NCBI GenBank assembly: GCA_001644045.1
Contig: LUUF01000012.1
Span: 1-64,000, forward strand
Reading direction: 5' to 3'
Length of the DNA stretch: 64,000 nucleotides
Source: Methylomonas methanica
GTDB taxonomy: Bacteria; Pseudomonadota; Gammaproteobacteria; Methylococcales; Methylomonadaceae
This document shows, one piece after another, positions 7,977-17,691 of the stretch. The position numbers were made by a program, and so were the translations under genes. Position 1 is the first letter of the stretch, and every line of letters begins with the position of its first letter. The notes under the pieces were generated by a model. It had not been told where the DNA came from. It made no database searches and worked only from the letters and a program-made list of their open reading frames with translations.

Positions 7977-8764
7977 TGCGCACTCCTCGCCCAGTTACCG
8001 GCTTTTGCTTGCAGATAAATCGTGGCTTCATACCAGGTAAACATCAGCGCAAACTCCAAGCCAGCCGCACCGTCCAAAAAGCCACCCCGTAATAAATAGT
8101 GATAAGAAAACCGCGCCAGCACTCTCAGCCAGGAGCGCCCCAGCAGCACGCTTAAGCGGCCGCGCGTGGTCATCACCGCACCGGCAGTCGGTTGCAACTG
8201 CACTTCTTGCGCGGCCTTGCCGACATGCTTGTGCATCCATTCGATGATTTCGCCGTGGTAAAAATAATGCTCGTAGGGAATCTCGGAATAGCCTATCCGG
8301 CAGCTATCCAACACCGCTTCGCCATGCCCGGTGTGGTTGCGCACAAAACGGGTAGTCTCGCGGCGCACCAGCCTGGGGTGATAGATCGGATAACCGGGCG
8401 CATGATTCAAGCGTTTGCCGCGCAGATACAGTACCGACGGCACCATCAACACATCGATGCCATGCGTCTCGGATAGCTTGGCTTCAAACCAGTCGTAAAA
8501 GTGTTGCGGATAAATTTCGTCGGCATCGACGAACAATATCCACGGTGAATCTATGCCGCACTGCCGGATCGCGAAGTTGCGTTGTTCGGCAAAACCCGGC
8601 CAGGGATTGCGATGGATCGCGCAGCCTCGTTCTTGGGCAATCGCCAGCGTGTTATCGGTACTGCCGGAATCGACAATCGCGATGGGGTAGCGTTCGGGTA
8701 TGCCCGCTAAGCAGCGCGGCAGGTTGGCTTCCTCGTTTTGGGTCAGAATAACGACGGTCAACAT
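7973..8764 (-). CDS. Family 2 glycosyltransferase, WaaE/KdtX-like
   Basis: 263 residues. It reads as the short GT2 subgroup related to lipopolysaccharide core beta-1,4-glucosyltransferases: VVILTQNEEANLPRCL, IVDSGSTDNTLAIA, the RNPWPGFAEQRNFA block and LFVDADEIYP (DxD metal site). These features are all characteristic of that subgroup. Predicted to act at the cytoplasmic membrane on the exopolysaccharide precursor, given its position within the operon. The next gene starts 4 bp before its stop. The family is secure. A role in LPS core is possible but less likely from context. Confidence 0.88.
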   Translation of the reverse strand: MLTVVILTQNEEANLPRCLAGIPERYPIAIVDSGSTDNTLAIAQERGCAIHRNPWPGFAEQRNFAIRQCGIDSPWILFVDADEIYPQHFYDWFEAKLSETHGIDVLMVPSVLYLRGKRLNHAPGYPIYHPRLVRRETTRFVRNHTGHGEAVLDSCRIGYSEIPYEHYFYHGEIIEWMHKHVGKAAQEVQLQPTAGAVMTTRGRLSVLLGRSWLRVLARFSYHYLLRGGFLDGAAGLEFALMFTWYEATIYLQAKAGNWARSAQ

Positions 8765-8767
8765 GGC

Positions 8768-9712
8768 TTATTTCTTCACCGCATAGACGTTCACGTAAAT
8801 ACCCAAGCCCAAGCCATCCATTAACGCTGCAAACGGAATCTGCGCGTACTTCACCAATGTGTCGGCCAGCTTGGCCAAGCCGCCTGTCAGGCCCAAGCGC
8901 CTGGATAGCGCGTTGTACTGAATTCGGGTGAGTTGCTCGGTTTTAACCACCTGCAAGCCGTTACGCTCCAGCAAGCTTTTCAGACCTTGCTCGGTAAAGT
9001 AATTCACGTGTTCCGGCACCCATAGGCAGGCGTTCTCCTTGGTACCCAGCAGTTTGACCAAAAACGATGCGTAGTTCGGTACCGCACAAGCCAGCACGCC
9101 GCCGCTTTCCAGCAGATCGGCCACCTTGGCTATCGCCCGGTCCGGCTCCAGCAGATGTTCCAACACTTGCGACATCACGACGACACCAAAGGCTTGCTCC
9201 GCCTGATACTCTTCAAACATGATGGGTAAAGGCTCGTCGCCATTTAAATCCCGAAATACCCGATTTTCATACTGGCCAGGATTGATGCTGATGGTGCTAT
9301 AACCTAACAAGCGCAAAGCCCGGGTATAAAAGCCAAAACCGGAACCAATATCCAGAGCTCGATGATTGTCGGACTTGTTCAACTGATCTGCATGCAGCGC
9401 CATGCGCTTGGCATCCACGGTGCAGTTAGGAAATGCCGCTTCCCGATCCAGCACTTCGTCCAGCGTAATCTCCTGCGTCAGCGCCTGCCCCGAGTATTGA
9501 TAGATGGCCTGCAACCAGTGCCGATGCGGCGGCTGATTCAAAAAGCCGGTGCCGCAGCACGCGCAGCGATAGATCTGAAACGCTTTGCTGCTGGCGCTAT
9601 CCGTATACAGGTAATCTTTTTGCCGCCAAAAACCGATTTTCTCCGCGCCGCAAGCCACGCATGCGTGCAGCACTTCGCCGTAAGTTTCTGTTGTCATTGT
9701 CGCGTATGTCAT
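8768..9712 (-). CDS. SAM-dependent methyltransferase with N-terminal zinc-ribbon-like segment
   Basis: 314 residues when started at the ATG at 9712, behind GGTGGAG. A longer open frame reaching 9937 would run deep into the flippase gene and is unlikely. The N-terminus has two CxxC pairs (CVAC and CACC), likely a small zinc knuckle. The catalytic part is a class I Rossmann methyltransferase with ALDIGSGFGFYT (motif I) and QVLEHLLEPDRAI, followed by a GGVLACAVPN motif typical of the Methyltransf_23 group. In this operon it may O- or C-methylate a sugar of the polymer, or cap the chain. Which of these is unresolved. Confidence 0.8.
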   Translation of the reverse strand: MTYATMTTETYGEVLHACVACGAEKIGFWRQKDYLYTDSASSKAFQIYRCACCGTGFLNQPPHRHWLQAIYQYSGQALTQEITLDEVLDREAAFPNCTVDAKRMALHADQLNKSDNHRALDIGSGFGFYTRALRLLGYSTISINPGQYENRVFRDLNGDEPLPIMFEEYQAEQAFGVVVMSQVLEHLLEPDRAIAKVADLLESGGVLACAVPNYASFLVKLLGTKENACLWVPEHVNYFTEQGLKSLLERNGLQVVKTEQLTRIQYNALSRRLGLTGGLAKLADTLVKYAQIPFAALMDGLGLGIYVNVYAVKK

Positions 9713-9732
9713 CTTCTCCACCGTTGTCAAGC

Positions 9733-11058
9733 TTAGGCATCGGCCGCGAACGGCTCTTGTCTCAATTTTTGAATAGTTCCAGGCATGGGGCTGCGGTTCG
9801 CTTGCCAGGGTTTTGCCAATATCGCCAACACCAGGGCTTCGATTCCGAAATAGACCGGATTGGCCCAGGCGGCGCCAGGCAAACCGTATTGGCTGACCAA
9901 CACAGGAATCGTAATCGCCGCCGTCACCGCACCGCACAACCGCCCTTTCAGCAAGGTTTTGGTACGCTTATGCGCCAGCAGCGGTTGCGCCAGTGCCGTA
10001 CCCAAGGCATGCAAGGCACAGCCCAGCGCCATGGCCGGCATTAAATCGACCGCGGCGTGATAGGATTTTGCCAACACTAAAGAAGCCACCCAATCCTTAG
10101 TCAGCAGTAACAGCAACAAACCTACCGCGCCCAAAGCCGCGACGCTGGTTATCCAGAGCCATAAAATCGAAAAAGCCTTTTGCAATTGTTGTGCGGAGAA
10201 AGCCTGAAAATAGGCTGGTTGAAACGTACGCAGCAACACCATCGCGCTGCGATTGAAGGCCTCGTTGACGATCATATAGGTCGCGGCATACAAGCCTACG
10301 TCGGCGGCGGTCAGCAAATAGCCGATCACATACCGATCGCCCAAACCGTTGATCCAGAAAATCAACTCCATCGGAATCAAGGGCAAGGCATAAACCCAGA
10401 CTTCGCGGCGGAAAGACCGGCTGGCGGTCGCGGGCATCCGCACGGCGCTGCGGCGCTTCACAACCATCCAAACCAGATTGGACAGCAAGCTGGCCAGGAT
10501 ATAACCCAGCAACACCCATTCCGGATTGCCGCCCAGCCACCAGACCAGCGCTATCGCCAATGCAGGTCTTAACACGCTGTCGCTGGTTTGCCAAAGACTG
10601 GCCAGGCGCTGTTTGCGCTCGCCTATCGCCAACTGTATGCCCAACTCGCGCTGTACCGTCATCGCCAACAACACGCCGGCCAGCAAAAACAGCACGGAAC
10701 TGCCATCGGTAAAATAACCGTAAGCAAAACCGCCAAGCACCAACAAAGCTATCACCAAACCGGTGGCTTGCAGCGTCAAGCCGGCGACTGCGGCATGCAA
10801 AGCGTTGCGTTCGCCTGCGGTTTCGCATTCAGGAACGATACGCATACCGGCGCAGATAAACGGGTAAGAAAACACCGCTACGCCCAATGCGACAAATCCG
10901 TTCAACAAGGCCACTTGGCCGTAAACCGCCGGGCTAACCAGCTCGGTCAGTAAGCGCGTACCCAGCAACAAGGCCAGCGCCGATGCCGCCTGGCCGAACA
11001 AGGCCCAAAAGGCATCGCCGCATAATTTGGAATTTTTTAAGGCACTAAACATATGCAA
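9733..11058 (-). CDS. Polysaccharide flippase (Wzx/MOP family)
   Basis: 441 residues, largely hydrophobic, with about 12-14 predicted membrane-spanning segments. The N-terminal portion (FGQAASALALLLGTRLLTEL) and the conserved charged residue spacing match the polysaccharide-specific branch of the MOP flippase superfamily. It would turn undecaprenyl-linked repeat units from the cytoplasmic to the periplasmic leaflet for polymerisation. It sits directly next to the polymerase/ligase gene (4-bp gap), as expected for a Wzx/Wzy-dependent pathway. Family confident, substrate unknown. Confidence 0.85.
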   Translation of the reverse strand: MHMFSALKNSKLCGDAFWALFGQAASALALLLGTRLLTELVSPAVYGQVALLNGFVALGVAVFSYPFICAGMRIVPECETAGERNALHAAVAGLTLQATGLVIALLVLGGFAYGYFTDGSSVLFLLAGVLLAMTVQRELGIQLAIGERKQRLASLWQTSDSVLRPALAIALVWWLGGNPEWVLLGYILASLLSNLVWMVVKRRSAVRMPATASRSFRREVWVYALPLIPMELIFWINGLGDRYVIGYLLTAADVGLYAATYMIVNEAFNRSAMVLLRTFQPAYFQAFSAQQLQKAFSILWLWITSVAALGAVGLLLLLLTKDWVASLVLAKSYHAAVDLMPAMALGCALHALGTALAQPLLAHKRTKTLLKGRLCGAVTAAITIPVLVSQYGLPGAAWANPVYFGIEALVLAILAKPWQANRSPMPGTIQKLRQEPFAADA

Positions 11059-11061
11059 GGG

Positions 11062-12321
11062 TTATCGCCAAGGCTGAGAGTAACCGGTTTGCGCGGATAC
11101 CGGCGCTTGTGCCATGTCGGAATTAACCGCATGTGTTTTCGCGGCGCAGCCTAGCACCATGCCCCACAGCAACATCAACAAGGCATTCTGTGGAAAATAC
11201 TCCCACATATTGAAAGTCAGGCCGGCCGCGAAGATAAACATCGTCACCAGACCTTTATTGGGGTGGACAGACATCCGTGTCGTGATCCATAAAAACGTCA
11301 GATAAGCCAGTAAGCCGATCACGCCGTAGCCGTTCAACAAGAACAAATACAGGCTGTCGGAATCGAACTGGCCCGGAAAATACTCGGCACCGAACAGCAG
11401 ATTGACAGTATTGGAACTCAAACCCAAGCCCCAGCCAAACAACACATCCATCGGTCCGTGCACATGATCGGCAAACACGCGCTGCCACAAGTCGATTCGG
11501 CCGTCTTGAGTGGGGTCGGCATCGTCGCGACCGCTCAACAAGGGGCTGGACGCCAGAATCAACGCCCCCACCGCCAGGATCGGCGCCGGCATCAGCAATG
11601 CCCAGCGATCGCGCGGCCGCAACGCGGCGTACACCTGAAAAAACACTACAAGCAAGGAACTGATAAACGCCGTGCGCGAACCGCTCAGCAAGGCTAAAAA
11701 TACGCTTAAGGCCAACCAGCGGCGCATGCCCGGTACCAAGGCAAACACCAATGCACAAGTCGCCATCGTCGCACCGAACAAATTAGGGCTAACGAAGGTG
11801 CCGAACGGCCGGCCGCCGCCCAGCATCGATACGCCGAACAAGGGCGGCGCCCACAAAGCCTGGGCGATGGCTAATACGGTCTGCAGCGCCAGGTAATAGC
11901 GCAGGTAGCTGGCGAACTTGTACAGCACATAATCGCCGGCACCCAAGCGACTGGTCACGAAACCAATCAAAGCCACCGGCAGATATTCGAACACCCGCAG
12001 ACCGGTCATCGGCACGACTAGCGGCAAATCCAGATATAAGGCGTAGCCCACTTCAAATAACACATAGCTGCAAATCACGCCCAGAAACGCCAACACCGAA
12101 CTGCTAAAAATCCCATTGCGCAAACGCGGTTCCAGCCAGGCGTAAACGATCAACACAGCCAACAAGGCCTCGCGCAGAATCCGCAAACCCATTTCCTGTT
12201 CGCCGTAGACTTCCTTGATACCTGCCCAAGCCGATTCGACTTGCGGCAGCGAGGCCACCGTTGACGCGCCGACCAGTGCAATCAACAGTACGGGTAGGTC
12301 TTTTTCCAGGCGGATTCTCAT
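11062..12321 (-). CDS. O-antigen ligase/polymerase family protein (Wzy-like)
   Basis: 419 residues with about 10-12 membrane segments and a large periplasmic loop in the second half. The FGTFVSPNLFGATMA block and the later GSRTAFISSLLV segment are typical of the O-antigen ligase (Wzy_C) family, whose members polymerise or ligate undecaprenyl-linked glycans. With flippase, Wzc-like and Wza-like genes alongside, polymerase of the exopolysaccharide is the likeliest role. It falls between the tyrosine kinase and the flippase in one transcription unit. Confidence 0.85.
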   Translation of the reverse strand: MRIRLEKDLPVLLIALVGASTVASLPQVESAWAGIKEVYGEQEMGLRILREALLAVLIVYAWLEPRLRNGIFSSSVLAFLGVICSYVLFEVGYALYLDLPLVVPMTGLRVFEYLPVALIGFVTSRLGAGDYVLYKFASYLRYYLALQTVLAIAQALWAPPLFGVSMLGGGRPFGTFVSPNLFGATMATCALVFALVPGMRRWLALSVFLALLSGSRTAFISSLLVVFFQVYAALRPRDRWALLMPAPILAVGALILASSPLLSGRDDADPTQDGRIDLWQRVFADHVHGPMDVLFGWGLGLSSNTVNLLFGAEYFPGQFDSDSLYLFLLNGYGVIGLLAYLTFLWITTRMSVHPNKGLVTMFIFAAGLTFNMWEYFPQNALLMLLWGMVLGCAAKTHAVNSDMAQAPVSAQTGYSQPWR

Positions 12322-12330
12322 CGTTGCTGG

Positions 12331-14685
12331 TTAAACCCGCTCGTCGCTTTCGGCGGGAACCGGCAACAGCTCCCTATCCAACTGCTTACCCAACCAATCA
12401 CCCACTGCCTGGTATTTATCGCTCCAGCTGGACTCGTCCTTTGGCTCCTGATCCGCGCGTTGGTAGGCATAACCGTAATACGGATAGTAAGACGAGCCTT
12501 CCTTCATATCGTTGATGATGAAGCCATTGGGTTTGATGCCCACTTGCTGGAAGCGACGGGCGCTGACTTCCAATTCCTGCGCGGTGTAGCGGCCTTCTTT
12601 TACCACCAGGAACGTGGCGTCGGCGTGTTTGCCCAGAATCGCCGCATCGGTCGCGCCCAGAATCGGCGGCGAATCGATGACGATGTGGTTATAAAAGCTT
12701 TTCAGTTGCTCCAGGGTTTCGGACAACTCGCCCAGCACCAGCAATTCCGCCGGGTTTAACACCATATTGCCGCGCGGGATCAAATCGATACCCACATCCG
12801 GTAAGCTGACGATCACCTCGCCCAGCGTGGCTCGACCGGCCAGCAAATCGGACAAGCCCGGTTGTTTGCCTATCGAAAAGGTATCGTGCAAGCGGCCGTT
12901 GCGCATGTCGGCGTCGATCACCAACACCCGTTTCTTGATACTGGCCAGCAAGGCCGCCAAGTTGGCGCTGACAAAGGACTTGCCCATGCCCGGCGCCGGA
13001 CTGCTGACCATGATCACCTTGCTTTCATGTTGCGCCAAAGTAGCTTCCAGCGTAGTGCGCAGACCTCGCAGCGACTCGACGGAAATATCCAGCGGATCTT
13101 GGCTGACTAATATGCCGTTGTCTTTGTCCTTGCCCAGCAAGCGTCCCAATTTATGCTGCTTTTTGCTGTGCGGAATCGCGGCGAACAGCGGCAAGCCCAC
13201 TTGATATTCCAGCAGGGCCGGATAGTTATCGTGGCGTTGCAGCGAATGTCTCAGGAAAATCAACGCCGAGCCCAAGCTCAACCCCAACAGGCCGGCAATC
13301 GCCAACAACAAGCTGGGTTTTGGCCAATAGGGTTTTTCCGGCGTGACCGCGAAATCGACGATGCGCGAGTTGCCCAAGGAACCGGCGGCGGCGATACGCT
13401 GCTCCTGTGCGCTGTTCAACAAAGAGGTATACAACTCGGTATTGACCTGCACGTCGCGCGACAGGCTCACCATATTCTGTTGAGTTTTCGGCAAATCCTT
13501 GATGCGCTTTTCCAAAGCCGCCAGCTTGTTATTCACGCGCTTGATCTGGGCATTGGTGGAGATCATATCCGGATGCTCGGATTCCAAACGCTGGCTTTGT
13601 TCGTCGTATTTTTGTTTGAGTTGAATGCCCAGGGTTTCCATATCGGAGGCCTGTTTCAACAGAATTTCGGCCTCGGCGGAAATATCCACCGCGCCGTGTT
13701 GCTGACGATAAGCGCTCAAACCTTGTTCGGCTTTTTCCAGACGCTCCTTGACGATGGGCAACTGGCTCTCCAGAAAACCCAGTTTTTGCGAAGCTTCCGC
13801 CGACTCCCAGTTCACCGTGGCGTTCACGTAAATCGCGGCAATATCGTTCACCGATTTGGCCAGTTGCTCCGGATCGCGGCCCTTCAGTTCCACGCTCAGA
13901 ATGTCGGTGTCCTTGGATACTTCTTTGACCGCAAAGGCTTTTTGCAGGGTTTCGATAGCCGACAGCGCGGTGCGGCGGGTTAATTCGAAATGCGTACCCG
14001 GATGTGCTTCCAGGGTCTCGACTTTAATGGTCACCGGGGTTTTCTCGCCGATCTCGGCGCTCAACACTTCGCCAACCTGGCCAGCCAACAATTCGTCGCC
14101 GCGCGGGTCGAGCAGCTGAAAACGACCGTCTTCCAGCGCGATCAAGGTAAATTGTTTTTCCAGATAACGATCAGGCACGCTGAACGCGGCGATTTTCAGC
14201 TTTTCACCACCCCAAGCCCAGCGGCTGAAGCCCCACCAGGCATCCGCGATGCCGTCATGCGCATCGTGCCGGCGCGCCAGGGTTTCGCCTATCAACGGAA
14301 AAAAGTAAGGCTCGGTTTCTATGGTCAAATTCAGGTTATCCACGACTTTGCCCAACACCGAACGCGAGCGCAAAATCTCCACTTCCCGCTGCGCGCGCGG
14401 GCTTTCCGCTTCCGCCGGCGCTTGATTGTTCTCACTGCGCAACGTGGCAGACAGCAATGCCTTATTTTTATCGATTCGCAACAAGGCGTCGGCCTTGTAA
14501 GTGCGCGGCGCCAGCACCAGATAAACTGTGGTGACCAGCAACACCGAGCACAGTGCGATAAAAATGGTTTTTCTGCCTTCGATCAGCAAATCGACGTAGT
14601 CGCGAATACTGACGCTAGGCTCCGCCATCCGCGCCTGATTCACCGTTTGCAATACCGGAGTGGCTTCGTTTTGTGAATAAATCAT
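12331..14685 (-). CDS. Polysaccharide co-polymerase / BY-type tyrosine kinase (Wzc-like)
   Basis: 784 residues from the ATG at 14685, three bases after the wza-like stop and behind a GGGGAT ribosome site. The N-terminal Wzz domain has two membrane segments (about residues 35-55 and 475-495) around a long periplasmic coiled-coil region. The C-terminal kinase has Walker A (SSPAPGMGKS), Walker A' (VLVIDADMRNG) and Walker B (IVIDSPP). It ends in a tyrosine cluster (SSYYPYYGYAYQR) that would be autophosphorylated. It sets chain length and couples polymerisation to export through the Wza-like channel. Cognate phosphatase not present in the window. Very confident. Confidence 0.93.
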   Translation of the reverse strand: MIYSQNEATPVLQTVNQARMAEPSVSIRDYVDLLIEGRKTIFIALCSVLLVTTVYLVLAPRTYKADALLRIDKNKALLSATLRSENNQAPAEAESPRAQREVEILRSRSVLGKVVDNLNLTIETEPYFFPLIGETLARRHDAHDGIADAWWGFSRWAWGGEKLKIAAFSVPDRYLEKQFTLIALEDGRFQLLDPRGDELLAGQVGEVLSAEIGEKTPVTIKVETLEAHPGTHFELTRRTALSAIETLQKAFAVKEVSKDTDILSVELKGRDPEQLAKSVNDIAAIYVNATVNWESAEASQKLGFLESQLPIVKERLEKAEQGLSAYRQQHGAVDISAEAEILLKQASDMETLGIQLKQKYDEQSQRLESEHPDMISTNAQIKRVNNKLAALEKRIKDLPKTQQNMVSLSRDVQVNTELYTSLLNSAQEQRIAAAGSLGNSRIVDFAVTPEKPYWPKPSLLLAIAGLLGLSLGSALIFLRHSLQRHDNYPALLEYQVGLPLFAAIPHSKKQHKLGRLLGKDKDNGILVSQDPLDISVESLRGLRTTLEATLAQHESKVIMVSSPAPGMGKSFVSANLAALLASIKKRVLVIDADMRNGRLHDTFSIGKQPGLSDLLAGRATLGEVIVSLPDVGIDLIPRGNMVLNPAELLVLGELSETLEQLKSFYNHIVIDSPPILGATDAAILGKHADATFLVVKEGRYTAQELEVSARRFQQVGIKPNGFIINDMKEGSSYYPYYGYAYQRADQEPKDESSWSDKYQAVGDWLGKQLDRELLPVPAESDERV

Positions 14686-14687
14686 TG

Positions 14688-15788
14688 TTACATCCCCATC
14701 ATCGCGGCTTGCGACATGATTGCGGTAAACGAGCCAGGTAAAATCTGGTTCAGCACCCGCGACCATTGCGTGACACCGGCGGTACCGATGAACAGCGTGT
14801 CGTGGGCTTGCAGCGGAAATTGGTCGGCCAAAATCATCGCATCGGGCGATTCGGCATCCAGTTGGAAAATCTCGGGATGCATATCGCCGGCGCGAATCAC
14901 GTATATATCGCCGGGCCGCGAGGTATTGAAGTCAACCCCGGAGGCTTCGGCTAAGGCTTGCGACAAACTCATGCGGCCTTTGTTGATCTGGATGGCTTGC
15001 TGGCGATTGGCCTCGCCCATCACGAATACCTTGCTGTCTTTTTGATCGCCGACATTCAACACGTCGCCGTCTTTCAACAACAGGTTCTGGGTGGTCAGGC
15101 CTTTTTCGTACATGGACTGCACGTCCAGTTTGTAGAGCTTGCCGTCGCGGGCCAACGCCACATTGGCAAAATCCGAGTCCTTGGTGGAACCGCCGGCGCG
15201 GGTAATGGCTTCCGCCACGGTTAACGGCGTTTCGTTCATGGTTTGCACGCCGGGACGCACAACCTCACCCACCACTGCCACCCGATGCGCCTGGAACGAC
15301 AGCACGCGGATATCGAGTTTGACTTTTTTGAAGTACTTGGACAGTTCACGGGTCAAGTCGGCGCGCGCTTCGCTGACGGTTTTACCGGCCACGTGCATGC
15401 TGCCGACATAGGGGTAATACAGGTCGCCGTTTTCGTCGACTACTTTACCGGCCAGTTCCGGCATGATTTTCTCGCCGCCGGGATCGTTCAGTTCCGGATG
15501 TTCCCAGACCGTAATCTGCAATCTATCTTGCGGACCGATGCGGTAGCTGGTTTTGTTGGGGTCCACCGGCGGCAAGCTGTTGATGGCCTGCCGGCGATTG
15601 CTCTCCCGCTCTATGATCAAATCGGCGGTAATCGGCACGATGCGGACCTTCTCTTTCACCAACTGCCCGTCTCGATTGGTTGGCAGTTCGATTTCGGTCA
15701 TGCCGTTATCGTTATTCATATCCATGCCCGGCGCCAGGAAACAACCGGGCAAGGTTAAAATCAGCATGATGGGAATCAATCTAAACAT
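14688..15788 (-). CDS. Polysaccharide export outer-membrane lipoprotein (Wza-like)
   Basis: 366 residues. A lipoprotein signal peptide ends in a lipobox (LPGC, Cys16). The polysaccharide-export domain follows (YRIGPQDRLQITVWEHPEL), then two SLBB-type beta-grasp repeats (VAVVGEVVRPGVQ and VFVMGEANRQQAI). The C-terminus would form the helical barrel through the outer membrane. It partners the Wzc-like kinase encoded just downstream. Length is normal for the family. Confidence 0.92.
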   Translation of the reverse strand: MFRLIPIMLILTLPGCFLAPGMDMNNDNGMTEIELPTNRDGQLVKEKVRIVPITADLIIERESNRRQAINSLPPVDPNKTSYRIGPQDRLQITVWEHPELNDPGGEKIMPELAGKVVDENGDLYYPYVGSMHVAGKTVSEARADLTRELSKYFKKVKLDIRVLSFQAHRVAVVGEVVRPGVQTMNETPLTVAEAITRAGGSTKDSDFANVALARDGKLYKLDVQSMYEKGLTTQNLLLKDGDVLNVGDQKDSKVFVMGEANRQQAIQINKGRMSLSQALAEASGVDFNTSRPGDIYVIRAGDMHPEIFQLDAESPDAMILADQFPLQAHDTLFIGTAGVTQWSRVLNQILPGSFTAIMSQAAMMGM

Positions 15789-15800
15789 GTAAGCATTTCC

Positions 15801-17222
15801 TTAGTAGGCGTTTTTATTGATAAATCCGGTCAGCACAGTGCGGAACGCGATCTCCAGATCAAACCACAGCGACCAATGCTGGATGTAATACAAATCGTGT
15901 TCGATGCGGCGGTTCAAATCGGTGTCACCGCGCCAGCCGTTAACTTGCGCCCAGCCGGTAATGCCGGCTTTCACCATGTGTTTTTTCATGTAGTTAGGCA
16001 CTTGGTCCTTAAACACTTCGACAAAGTCAGGACGCTCCGGACGCGGACCGACCAGCGACATATCGCCGCGCAATACGTTGATCAACTGCGGCAGTTCGTC
16101 CAGGCTGGTTTTGCGCAAGAAAGCTCCGAACGGGGTGGCGCGATTCTCGCCGGGCTTGGCCCAGACCGCGCCGGTTTTGGCTTCGGCATCGACCGGCATG
16201 GAGCGGAACTTCAGCATCGTGAACGAACGATTATTCCAACCCACCCGCTCCTGCCGATAAAACACCGGGCCGCGTGAGCTCAGCTTCACGCCCAATGCCA
16301 GGAATAACATCAAGGGGCTGATCAGCAGTAATAAAATCAAAGCCAGCAAGCGGTCTTCCACTTCCTTGATGTAACGATTGATGCCGTGCAGTGGCGACAC
16401 GGAGAAATCCAGGGTCGGGATGCCAGCCACGGTGTTCAAACTGAGGAATTTGCTTTGTTTGAAGGCAAAACAATCGATCACCAGACGAATGCTGACCGGC
16501 AAATGACGTAGTTGATATTGAGCGCGTTCGGTCAACGACTCGCCTTGATAGGCCACCCACACTTCATCGATGGCTTGACTGGAAATAATGCTTGGCAAAT
16601 CGTCCAATGTACCCAATCTTGGCAAGACGTAATCGCTGATTGCCTGACGCTCTTCCGAACGATCATCGACATAACCGATAACTTGCAGGCCGGCCCAGGA
16701 CGAATGATTCAACTGCCGTGCAACCGCGACTGCCATTTGATTCAAACCGACCATCACAATGCGGCCCTGCGACCAGCCCCGAGCCCGCAAGAAACGCAGC
16801 ACTTGCGACAACACGCCGCGCGCCGCCAACACGAAGACCAAACCCAACACGCCCCAGGAAGCAATCCAGCGGTAACTGGAACCGAACCAAAAATGTAGCC
16901 TGATTAACGCAACTATGGACACCACCGCCACTAAAGCCGAGATCCAGGCTCTGACGATACGGGCAATCTCGCCGCGCATCGCATCGTTACGCCAAGGCCG
17001 ATACACCTGGCCTATTTCGAAGAAGATAATGGCGCCCAAGATACCCAGCGCGATGACGATCCGGTAATCCTGATCGACGACGTATTCGCGCAACCAGAAA
17101 TAGTGAGTCACCCAAGCGGCAGCAAACAACATGGCGACGTCGATGACGCGCAGCAACAGAATCACCGTGTGTCCATACTGCTTAAAAAGCCCGTTGAAAA
17201 TATTTCCCAAACCGAGTGGCAT
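15801..17222 (-). CDS. Undecaprenyl-phosphate glucose phosphotransferase (WcaJ-type initiating enzyme)
   Basis: 473 residues. Four to five N-terminal membrane segments are followed by a Rossmann-like CoA-binding-type domain (IVMVGLNQMAVAVARQL) and a further membrane segment. The C-terminal catalytic bacterial sugar transferase domain carries RVGWNNRSFTMLKFRSM, SLDELPQLINVLRGDMSLVGPRPE and YIQHWSLWFDLEI. It transfers a hexose-1-phosphate to undecaprenyl phosphate, the first step of exopolysaccharide synthesis. As first gene of the operon it is preceded at about 110 bp by the regulatory-looking element also found upstream of the acyltransferase gene. Confidence 0.92.
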   Translation of the reverse strand: MPLGLGNIFNGLFKQYGHTVILLLRVIDVAMLFAAAWVTHYFWLREYVVDQDYRIVIALGILGAIIFFEIGQVYRPWRNDAMRGEIARIVRAWISALVAVVSIVALIRLHFWFGSSYRWIASWGVLGLVFVLAARGVLSQVLRFLRARGWSQGRIVMVGLNQMAVAVARQLNHSSWAGLQVIGYVDDRSEERQAISDYVLPRLGTLDDLPSIISSQAIDEVWVAYQGESLTERAQYQLRHLPVSIRLVIDCFAFKQSKFLSLNTVAGIPTLDFSVSPLHGINRYIKEVEDRLLALILLLLISPLMLFLALGVKLSSRGPVFYRQERVGWNNRSFTMLKFRSMPVDAEAKTGAVWAKPGENRATPFGAFLRKTSLDELPQLINVLRGDMSLVGPRPERPDFVEVFKDQVPNYMKKHMVKAGITGWAQVNGWRGDTDLNRRIEHDLYYIQHWSLWFDLEIAFRTVLTGFINKNAY

Positions 17223-17691
17223 GTCTGTTTAACCCCTATATCGTCTTTTTCCAATGACATGGGTAACCGTCCCTGGAAACCCAACCTGATGCGAACGGGT
17301 TGATAATCCCTATTCGCTTGGGCTTGTAGATTACAGAGTCAAGATGAGAGAAAGCCTGAGGGTTTAATTAAGATCGTATTAGGAACGGCTTAACTTTGGA
17401 TGAGGGGCTTGCTGGAGATGGTGTGTGGGCGTCTGGGAGCGGGGACCAAAAGGTAATGGTCGGTCGGGTATTGTGAGTTCACTACACCAATCCCGAACGA
17501 TGCAACTACATATCGTGGCTCCTGGATGCTGTTTCGCGAGCAACAGATCTTCATTAACATCAAACAAATCATCAAGCTACTGTTTGCCAACAATGAAATC
17601 TAAAAGCTCTTGTAGCAAACATAGATTTATTACCATATAAATCATAAAATAAACAATATTTCGTTAAATTTTTACTTTATAGGCCTATTTT
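17223..17691. other. Intergenic region between the exopolysaccharide operon and the ATPase/RloB pair
   Basis: 469 bp between divergent genes. The left part holds the shared element (17332-17374) ahead of the exopolysaccharide operon. The right part is much more AT-rich than its surroundings (especially 17600-17691) and would carry the promoter of the ATPase gene. A minus-strand frame at about 17460-17625 reads like degraded coding sequence broken by one TAG. See findings. Confidence 0.5.
17332..17374 (-). promoter_or_regulatory. Element shared with the acyltransferase gene (copy 2)
   Basis: The perfect 16-mer TACAGAGTCAAGATGA (17332-17347) plus a looser 26-base continuation matches the element at 4811-4852. 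It lies 110-150 bp ahead of the first gene of the exopolysaccharide operon. The minus strand reads TTGACT within it, but no convincing -10 box follows at 16-18 bp. An operator or activator site is therefore as likely as a promoter. Confidence 0.55.
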
